Source of the DNA: Chloromonas sp. AAM2
Lineage: Eukaryota > Chlorophyta > Chlorophyceae > Chlamydomonadales > Chlamydomonadaceae
NCBI GenBank assembly: GCA_004335635.1
Contig: QAXH01006643.1
Coordinates: forward strand, 1-34,410
DNA: 34,410 nucleotides
Reading direction: 5' to 3'
Both the position numbers and the translations under genes were made by a program. The notes under the pieces are model-generated. The model did no database searches, was not told the origin of the DNA, and saw nothing but the letters and a program-made list of their open reading frames with translations. How positions within the stretch are numbered: the stretch's first letter is position 1; every line of letters starts with the position of its first letter. Shown here one piece after another: positions 10,766 to 19,700 of this stretch.

Positions 10766-11309
10766 GAAGCCAGGGCGACCGTGTGTTGGATTTTGTGGCA
10801 ACAAACAATTACCGATGAAAGCACAGCCACTGAGAGTATGTCATCAACAACAAAATGCATCTCTGCTTGCACCTGAAGTCCGTCAACCTGCCGCAGCTGG
10901 CCTCACCTGCCGCTTGAGCCATTTGGCGGCTGTGCATCCCTGCAATCTGTTGTTGCGGTACCATGATGGCGTCCAATAGAACGTAGTGGGGCTAAAGCTG
11001 GCTCATGGAGGGGGGCTGCCAGGAATAATGCCCTCTATCCGGGACACCGTGGTGATCCGAAGGGCCTAGACCCAAAGCCGCACAAAATTCTAGCTGACAG
11101 GTGCGCTCAAGCTGGATGTGGGACACTTTTGCCATGGTTTGCGCGTAAGCTGGCCTATGAAAAAGTTTGCCGTTTTCGAAACGGGCGAGTTGTCTCGTAT
11201 GGCGTCATGCGAGCCGGTTTGGCATGCACCGCACACAACAACCAGTGTGCCTATGCACCGAGTCGGCGGGTAGAAGTTGAGCCGCCCATCGCCCGCTCTG
11301 CTCGTCACC
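10766..11309. other. Divergent intergenic region between PRPP synthase and ND3
   Basis: This stretch of about 545 bp (745 bp if PRPP synthase starts at 10565) separates two genes transcribed away from each other. It must contain both 5' untranslated regions and promoters. I see no clear TATA box or repeat. An in-frame TAG at 11271-11273 closes the ND3 frame upstream of its ATG. Confidence 0.6.
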
Positions 11310-14300
11310 ATGGCCCTGCGCCAGGCAGCCACAGCGCTGGCTGCATGGAACAGCCGCATGGGCGCTGCCTGTGTCAATCAGCTGTCCTCTGGAGCGAGCC
11401 TGCAGCAATCAGGTACCTGGCGAAATGCATTGGCCTGCAGCAAAAGCTAGTCCTATCAGCTTGTCTAGGTTTGTCATAATCGCTTCTTGAAGGAGCGTCT
11501 GATGCGCATGGGAGGCACAGAACTTTCCAGGGCTTCAGTCCATCGCGCGATTGCGTTGAGCCAAGTCTCGTGCGCATTCGCTCTGACCTGTCCCTTGTTT
11601 TGCTTATTACAATTGCAGAGCGTCATGATGGCCAAGATGCCAGTGCACAGGTGTGCGAGAGCAGAATCATCAGCAAGGCCTGTGGCTGAGTGTCGATCAG
11701 GGCGTTGGGGTTCACTGGCCAGCCTGACTTCCTCTTGCTGATGCCCATGCGCTTGGCAACGTTACGTTGAAAATTTATGTTTGCTCAGGTGCACGCATTC
11801 GCCACCAGCACCAGAGGCCAGGTCCTGTTGGACCAACACTTCATGACCCCAGCCAGTCCATGGCAGGTGAGATGGCAAGGAGCTGCCAACATGGCCGCTG
11901 TGGACACTTAACGCATACCCATCCTGCATTCGTAGTACCACTCTGCAAAGGTGTTGTGTTGTTGTCCATCCTGCAGTCCTCTCTTGGTCCTGCACTACGC
12001 CACTTCTCATCCGCACTTCGCCCCATGCAGCGGCCAGCGGGTGCTTTTGGCCTGTTGCCTGGCACCACGAGCGCGCAGGCACGTGTGCCAAACGGTGTGC
12101 AGGTAATTCATCCAGCGTTGCTGCAGCCCAGCAGCACGGGCAGGAGCAGATTTGCCCTTGTCATGCTCCATCGCTTTGAATGTGTACTTGACACCACAAC
12201 ATCAAGCACTCTATGCAATGCATAGCTGTTGCTTGGATTGGTACTCAGGGTCTACAGCAGCGGCGTCACCTCAATGCATGGAGTCCAGCTCAGCGGTACT
12301 TTGTGGAGGGCGACCACGTCATCACCGCAGAGGCCAACCGTGCAATTCAGTTCACCGGGTTGGATGCAGGTAATGACAGCACTAGGTTACATGCGTTGAC
12401 TAGAGAGCTGCCACAAGCGCTGCAGGAACATGTGTTGTAACCGGCGCGCAAGCACGGGATAACAGTACACGGGCAATCAGGGTATCAGCAGCAGACCGAC
12501 GAGGCCAGCAGGATTCCAATGCAGACGACATCTGCTGGCGCCACACAGCAGATCAGGACAGACTAGGTACACGTGACAGGGAGATGGCATTTGCTGGTGA
12601 CACCAAGCAGGTCATGGCAGACGATAGTGTCGCCAGCCTACCAGCAACAATGTGCAGCTGCCAGCTTGGGCTTGGGGACAGCACTGCAGATCAATAAATC
12701 AGTGAGCAATCATCGGCGGGCAACAGTTCAAAGGGATTGCCTGTTTTGGCAGCGCAGTTTGGCTTGCCCTGCTTGTCCTTGCAGGGTTACTTTGTCCTTG
12801 CAGGGCTGCAACGTTTACTCACGCCAAGCGCATTGCAACATGGCTGCAGGTTCTTTCTATCCATTTGTCATCTACACAGCGTTTGCCACGGTTGTAGCAG
12901 GGGCCTTCGTCGTCATCCCCTTCCTGGTTGCACCCAGCCGAGTGGACCTGGACAAGAGCTCGGCCTACGAGTGTGGCTTTGATGCCTTTGGAGAGGTGGG
13001 CAAAGCCACTGAGTGCTGGGATAGGTCAGGCAGTCATGATTGTACTCCAGACTTGGTGAATATACCAGACTTAGTTGAGAAGGGAAAGCAAACATGGCCA
13101 GGCTTGACACGTAGGTTGAATGGTAACTGGATAAAAAAAACATGCTTCTATTGTATGCATGGTCAGGTGCGGGTTGGCGAAGATTGCAGCACAGGACTGG
13201 CAACAAAAATCTCCCTGTGCTTGATCTCCCTCTTGTGGCTGCCACCCTCTGTACCTTCACACTCATTTTCAGCAGGGCAGAGGACCTGAAACCAGCCAAC
13301 TGCTCTAGATGTGTGACGCTTGCTGATGGTTGCATTGTGAGCTCTGTTCCTTGCTCTGGATCGCCCACATGCAGGCACGCTCGACATTCAGTGTCTCCTT
13401 CTACCTGGTGTCAATCATGTACCTGCTGTTTGATATTGAGGTAAGTACAACATTGCGTGCTGTCGGCCAGCACTGGATGCAAACATTGCGTTGATAAGTG
13501 TCTGGTACGTACAGAGACTGCCTTTCAATTCCATTGCAGCACGCAGGTTGCTGCCTGAACAGGCTCGACAACCATGTGTTTTGTTGTACTTGGCTATCAT
13601 CTGTGCATCACATTCAATTATTGCACATTTTCTCGATGTACTCATGACCCTGTTTTGATGCGCGCAGATCGCATATCTGTTCCCGTATGTGATGACGCAC
13701 GCCAATGCCCCCATGTTCTGGACCATGAACATGTTCCTGGGCATCCTGGTGGCCGGCTTTGTGTACGAGTGGTAAGTGCTACAGTAGTGTAAGGTTGCGA
13801 ACGTCCCCTAAAGACGCCGGAGGCATCACAGTGGCTGATGATCCCATGGTGCAATCGGCAGGTGGCGGTGTGGGTGGGGAAATGAATGGCCAAGGATGAG
13901 GCTGGCAGTGCATGTGTATTGGGATCACGGGCTGACGCCCAAACAGCTCAAGTGGCACAGCAATATAACGAGACCAAAGGGATCACAGCGGCTGATGATC
14001 CCATGTTGCAATGGGCAGGTGGCTACGAGGCTGGGGAATAGATCGCGACGGAAAGGCAGGGGCATTGGATCATTTATACATGCACTGGCGGAAAACAAAA
14101 TGGTGTGGGTTGGAATTCAAGCACCATGTGTCATGGTGATTACTCAGTATGGAGGGCTGACACCTAAGCGGTCATGTGCACAACCCAAGATGCGATACTT
14201 CAGTAGGGACTGCCCACCAAAGATACAATAGGAAAGGTAGGTAGCACACGATGTGGCACATGACGTCGCTGATGTCTACAGGTATCTGTCAAGAAGCGAA

Positions 14301-14394
14301 GTTCACGATTGGCTGCTTTCTCGTTGACAAATTGGCTGTGCTGCATTGCAGGGGTGTTGGGGCACTGGAATGGCGGGAGAGCCAGGCCCACTGA
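11310..14394 (+). CDS. NUO3: NADH:ubiquinone oxidoreductase subunit 3 (ND3), nuclear-encoded mitochondrial
   Basis: This is a core membrane subunit of respiratory complex I in the mitochondrial inner membrane. Exons are 11310-11412, 11619-11650, 12031-12102, 12249-12369, 12850-12995, 13375-13440, 13668-13771 and 14352-14394, giving 228 residues; every junction is GT-AG and in frame. The ATG sits in a good context (CACCATGG), with an in-frame stop 13 codons upstream. Residues 1 to about 109 form a presequence: an Ala/Arg-rich, acid-free start (MALRQAATALAAWNSR) typical of mitochondrial targeting, then a linker containing RYFVEGDHVI. The core from about 110 has three hydrophobic helices, the loop SSAYECGFD with the conserved Cys near 151, FDIEIAYLFPY and the ending YEWGVGALEWRE. 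Mitochondrially encoded ND3 is usually about 115-120 residues, matching this core alone. The exon 4 acceptor could be 9 nt later. Exons 1-4 are less certain than 5-8. Confidence 0.9.
13823..14042 (+). repeat. Direct repeat pair in the last ND3 intron
   Basis: Blocks at 13823-13890 and 13980-14042 share ATCACAG, then GGCTGATGATCCCATG, then TTGCAATGGGCAGGTGG or TGCAATCGGCAGGTGG, then GGGGAA. The spacing is about 157 bp. A third fragment, GATCACGGGCTGACGCCC, lies between them at about 13923-13940. The repeats occupy much of a 580-nt intron and look non-coding. Confidence 0.65.
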
Positions 14395-14600
14395 GCGCGA
14401 GGCATGGACTGCATTCAGCGTGAGCCTGTTGCTGAGCAGGTCCGGCGTTTCACAGATCACTGTCGCCTTTTCAGGCAAGCTTGTGTATCAGGCTAGCGCA
14501 TGTGCATAGCCGCTGTCTGGCTTGTTGTTTTTCTTCTGATTATTGGCCAGAGAAACATGACCCGCTCATCACGAGCTCTCTTTGTGTATTCAAGAAGGTC

Positions 14601-14605
14601 TGTAA
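14601..14605 (+). terminator. Candidate TGTAA poly(A) signal for ND3
   Basis: GGTCTGTAACC lies about 207 nt after the ND3 stop codon on the sense strand, in the position and form expected of a chlorophyte polyadenylation signal. Confidence 0.5.
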
Positions 14606-14873
14606 CCATTCACCACCCGTGCACCCGCTAGGTCGAGCAATGTGAGGCGCAGCAGAAGGTCGGATTTTCAAAACCAAGCTCATACCTATGCGCGACGAGT
14701 CCTCAAACGCCTTTAAATTCTACAGAGGCTTGACTCGGCGAAAAATGTCCAGCGACTTCTAGACGTGCTGTGAGATGGCACGTGCAGCATCAAAATCGCT
14801 AGCTAAACTGCACCTTCATGCCACTGGTCCGCGTCAAAGCAACACATTGCTATTGCCAACATTAAGAGTCCTC

Positions 14874-14878
14874 TTACA
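14874..14878 (-). terminator. Candidate TGTAA poly(A) signal for the giant ankyrin gene
   Basis: The minus strand reads GCATGTAAGAGG, about 68 nt after the stop codon at 14946. This predicts a short 3' untranslated region. Confidence 0.5.
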
Positions 14879-14945
14879 TGCAGTGATAGTTAGTATTGTG
14901 CCAACAACTGTTTGCTGGCATAGATGCACCTTGAGCTGCTGACGT

Positions 14946-16731
14946 TCAAGTGTCTGCAAGCGTTGCAGCAACGTTGCTTGGGGCTGCCAGTGCAGCCTTC
15001 TTCTTGCGTTCCTTGGTCTTGGGCACGGGAGGTGCAGGTAGTGGAGGCTCGCTTGTCATGGCTGTACTGTTGAGCTTGGCTGGTTCAGGCTCCCCTGCCA
15101 TTGAGGGCGCCTTGGCCTTTGGCACAGGTGTTGTGGCATCAGCACACTCGCCTGCCACCGTATTGGTGGGTGTTCCCAAGCTTGCAGGGACGCCCTTGGC
15201 TGTTAGCTTGCCTGAGGATTTCTTGCCGGCGGGCTCATCACAGGCCAATGCAGCAGCCTGCTTAACCTCTGTCTCTTGGTTGGGTGCAGTTTTAGCTGTT
15301 AATGCATGAACACCGGCAAGCGTGGCTGCGGCAACGGTGCTCAGGGCTGCCAATGCACCCCTCTTGCGCCCCTTGGTCTTGCGAGGTTCAATGGGTGGAA
15401 GCTTGCTCGTCCTGGCTGCACTGCTTGGCTTGGCTGGTTCAGGCTCCCTTGCCATTGAGGCGGCCTCGGCCGTTGGCACAGGAGCAGTGGCATGAGCACC
15501 CTTGCTGGCCTTCGTGGCTGTCACAGCTTTTGGTAGTGTAGCAGCTGCGCCATTAGATGACGCCCTGCCGTCCAAGTCCTTCATTGCAGGGGAGGCGGCT
15601 GTCTCACCACTCCGCAGTGCGACAGCTTGCTTGGCCTCTGCAACCTGTGCAGGCATGGAGTCCCGTTCTGCCAGGGCCAGCTCATCTGCTTCTGGAATCG
15701 GGATTGAAACCTACAGTCAAGACACCACATCAACACAACATGTTGACAACGATCAGTATAAGAACAGACGACGAGCTGGGCACCATCCTGCCCTACCCTG
15801 AGCAAGAGAAAAAATGCAGCAAGAGAACAAAACGGGCGTGCCAAGCTGAACCAAGGCTGAAATGGAAACAAACTGCTTGAGCAAACAAGGGCCTGCGCCC
15901 CAGCAGTTACATGGGAGCTTCCTGATACCTGGTAGACACATCAGTCTGCCCCGGCGGGTGGCCATGCACCTCACACTTGCAATGGCTGCCCAGCCCCACC
16001 TCGGGTTTGCCTTCAAAGGAAGGCACACTTGAATTAGAGTTGGACGTACGGCTACGCTTGTCACTTGTGCGGTTGGCGAAGGTGGGTTGGCTGGGCAGCT
16101 CTGCTGCAGCCTGTGCCACGCTAGGTGGTGCGGGGTCAGGTGCACTTGTGATTTGGTACTGCCCGTCCTCCTCATCCGATCCACCCGTGGACTTGGAGCT
16201 GGCTTTCTTGGCAGGGGCGATGCGCTGGGTACGAGTGTTGCGAGCCTTTGGTTTTGCCTTTGCTCGGCGTGGTGCAGTGCCCTCATCAACCACTGATGCT
16301 GCTGCACTGAAGCACCCACATAGAGCAGCTAGGAAGCTAGTCGCTGCCTTCTTTTGAATCTTAGTAGGTAGCTCATGGAGCTTGAGCTGTGGCTCAGGGT
16401 CGTCCTCCTCATCCTACGGCAATCAGGGTGCACACACGCGAGCCTGCATTGGCGCACAAACTGTGCTGTGCCAGTTCTCGTTATGCCAAAGGCCAATGCT
16501 GTCACAACATGGCCCAAAACCATTATGGACGGATTCGCTGACTTTCGATCTATCAAATAGCAAAATGACTGCCCAAGAATTTGTATGGTGCGGCTGCATG
16601 GCAAACCGGCTCACCTCTGTCTGGCTCTGCGGTGCGTCCAAATCGCTGTCATTGTCATCATCAAGGTTGATGGCCTTTTGGACAGGGGCCAGCAAGAGCT
16701 TCTGAACTGCTGCCGCCTTTCGAGCAGTGCC
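14946..16731 (-). other. Disordered, basic/acidic C-terminal tail of the ankyrin protein
   Basis: The last three exons (about residues 3655-4105) are low complexity. The order is an acidic patch (NLDDDNDSDLD), a Lys/Arg/Pro-rich stretch (RRAKAKPKARNTRTQR), then an Ala/Pro/Lys-rich region. That region contains an internal duplication: PEPAKPSSAARTSK plus KTKGRKRGALAALS, and later PEPAKLNSTAMTSE plus KTKERKKKAALAAPS. The basic clusters could act as nuclear localisation or nucleic-acid-binding signals, which is inference. The junction between the last two exons is uncertain: GTGTCT at 15939 keeps frame, and GTGCAT or GTGGGG a little upstream in the transcript would also fit. Confidence 0.65.
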
Positions 16732-19700
16732 CTGTGTTGACAGCACATATGCAACAGAGAACATTACGTGACAGGCAAGCTGCGGCGCATTCTGAACACA
16801 AGCTGAGGTGCATGTCTTACCAACATGGTGGTGCTTGCTGTTGCATTGGATGGGATTTCCTTGCACCCTGGACCAACTGGTCGCCACGCGGCAAGTGTGG
16901 CAATGAATGGCTGTTCACCCTGACGCTCACCTTGGTCCAAGGTTTGGCAGCTGATGAAGTTTCACCAGGTTTACGTGCACTACTCGAACCAGTGCCTGTT
17001 GTCTTCAGGCAGGTCGGGCAGACGAACAGGACCGACTCCTGGTCCACGATAACACGGGTCAGCCCACCCCAGTGGTGGTCCGGGTCCTCACGGCCTAGGT
17101 AAACTTGCAGCTCACGCTGACCTGCACCAACCTGCATCAATAACAATGCAAGCGACACCAAGCAAGCTACGATCACCAACTCCGGGGCATTACAGCTACC
17201 AAGGCTTTTGAAGGCACGCATGTTGCTGGTTACTAGAGGGCAAGACGCCTCAAGTGACAGGGTAGCTTGTGCAGGTGGCCTGTTGACTCACCTGCTCTGT
17301 GGCTTTTCCCTCTGGCGCATCAAAGCACGAAAACTCGGCCCTGTCTGCCTTGCGCTGTACATGCTTGACAATGCCCTTGATTTGCTGCATTTGTTCATCC
17401 GGAATGCTGCAAGGCAAGCAACGAGGTTGCAAGCGCTACTATGAACAGTAGCCAGCAGCAGCCCAACTATATTTTGGGCTGGCGAAGGCACACCGAGATA
17501 TGTGCAACAGACTCGAGCACTTGGTCTTAGATGGCTTGAATCCAGTTCGGCCACTGACACTGAACACACAAGGAGTGCGAGGGAAAGTTTTCGGAGGCGA
17601 GGGACGGTCAGTGTGAAAGAGAGTAGTTGGATAAGAAATGGGAGGCCAGGGAAAAATGGGCGTGAAAATCTAGTGCCTGTCGGTATTGTTGAGCAAGTGA
17701 GGGAAGGCCTGGATCATCGGTCGTGTAATGGCACACCTGGGCAGTCCAGGTGCGAAGAAGCGGCCTACAGCGAGCGCAAAGTTTGCTGCCTGCAGAACCT
17801 TGATGCCCGTTTGCATGAGGGGCAGCAGCCGGACCATGAGCTCTGAAGGCTTGTTGAAAACGTACCCTCTCCCGCCTTTGCCGCATTTGACAGGGTTGCG
17901 GCATTTCTCTGCAGGCAAGGGACAAAGCACTCGAAGTGCATACACACAATCAGGTATGATTACTCGTTTTAATTCAACCGCATAATCTATCAGACCGTAG
18001 GCAGGTCACATCAAACCCAGCCGCAAAAAACCGCGCAAAGCTGAAACACACTATGCTTACGATGTCCAGACTGAAAATGTCCGCGGCAACTGTACCGTAG
18101 CTAACACGAATATCATTCTGATTGTAGGGGGATTGCCTGTCAATGGCAGCCACTGCTCGTGCTGCAAGGCAGGCACAGTTTCTTGCTGATTCAAGAATCT
18201 GACAAACTGTACGAAATCCGGGCTTTCTTTTGCAAAAGGTCAGGTGTTCGCTGACCTTTAGGTTTTGCTGCGTCAGGTAGGTTTTGCTGCGGCATGAGAC
18301 GGGGGTAGAGACTCACCACAAACAAGCTTCAGCGTCATACGCTGGCCTGTCCAGGTCCTCACAAGATTCTCAGCATACTCGCGCACAGAGCCAAGCGATG
18401 TGGGGCTGGCCACATTGCGCATGAACCCGATCCACCTGCCCAAGCAGCGATGGCAAGCATATTTTTGCACACAATCCTTGCACACCAGATGAAGAGACCT
18501 GAGAGCAAGACTATGGGCCAAAGAGCTACCACCCACTTTGTGAGCGCTCCGTCTTCTGCAGTCAAGGTGCTCCAGTCCATCAGGTTCTTTCCATTAAACT
18601 TGAGGTTATTCATCTGGCCCGTGATATCCGGAACAATGACGAATGTGGTCGGGCATGGACGCTGCTGCAGGTCAATGATCGCTTGGCACGTCTGCGGGCA
18701 TGTCACGTGCACATATATGACTGCTCTGAGATTAGTTTATTTCAGTTTTGCCTGCGTGCAAGGTGTAAGACTCCCAGGTCAACTCCCTGCATGCCCCAGG
18801 GCACACACCCGTGTCATCTGCTCGCTCAAGGTCTTCATCTCAGCACGGATTTGGGCGGGCAAGGTTGCCAAGGCCACCATGCCTGTCTTGATGTCCTCAG
18901 TGTCCGTCTTAATGGCCATGAGGAGCCGCTCAAATCGCGCCAACTGCTTATGGAAAGCCTTCTGCTCCGAGCCTTCCTGGACAGACTCGTTGCTTGGGCC
19001 CAGCGGATGCGGGGTCCCCAAGGCTATGGGAAGGTCATGCGGCGGCTGCACACCCGCCAGCAGCAGAATGTTCACCCACTCGCGGTCATTCGTCGCAATC
19101 TTGTCCACGAGAACCTTGGTAGCTTCGCATGCGTGTGGCCCAATGAGCGCACCGGCCTCAACCAAGATCTTGACCACTGCAGAGCAGCATAATGTTTGAG
19201 GATGCGTTAGACACGCCAACAGGCAGCCACAAACACGGCAAGGTTAAGAGGGTCAGCATACACAGATGCTCTCACCATTGAGACGATCGTGGCGGATTGC
19301 GTTGAACAGGGCGCTGATACTTCTGCCCCGCGATGCATCTGGGCCTGCGTGTATCGGTGGCAGCGTGCCTGCTGGAAGCGCCTCTTCGTACCTGGAGCTG
19401 GCCAGCACACCTGCAAACATCAATCCAAACACACGCAATGTGGAGGCGAACCCTTGTTGCATTGCAATCAAACAGCTAGCTGCAGCTAGTTGCACGTACC
19501 AGCCGCAAGCAGCAAACGCACGAAGTCCGCGTCACCCTTCGCCGCCACCTGTGCCAGTCCGATCTTCGCCCACTCCTCATCATGCCCCACAGCGACTCCA
19601 TCGACTTTCCTCAGGATGTGAGCCACTTGGCGATGCCCGTGCTCAACTGCCATCTGGAACAGGCTAGCACCTGTGTCGGGGTCAAGGATACCCAGCTGCT

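Larger units (their letters stand above)
14395..14945. other. Convergent 3' region between ND3 and the ankyrin gene
   Basis: The two genes end 551 bp apart on opposite strands. Predicted poly(A) signals at 14601 (plus) and 14874 (minus) leave about 250 bp between transcript ends. No open frame of note is present. Confidence 0.6.

Noticed and set aside
12841..12849. Start of ND3 at the ATG in ATGGCTGCAG just before the conserved core
   Set aside because: GCTGCAG is the splice acceptor for the exon beginning GTTCTTTC, and joining it to the preceding exon in phase 1 gives a continuous protein with a mitochondrial presequence. An ATG start here would lack targeting.
14950..15801. Plus-strand open frames opposite the C-terminal tail exon
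   Set aside because: They are antisense shadows of the repetitive Ala/Lys/Pro-rich exon. The minus frame is continuous with upstream exons and ends at a stop followed by a TGTAA signal.
18436..18536. A transmembrane helix in the ankyrin protein
   Set aside because: The hydrophobic stretch is read from intron sequence. GT-AG splicing in frame restores the conserved module, so the helix is not in the main product.
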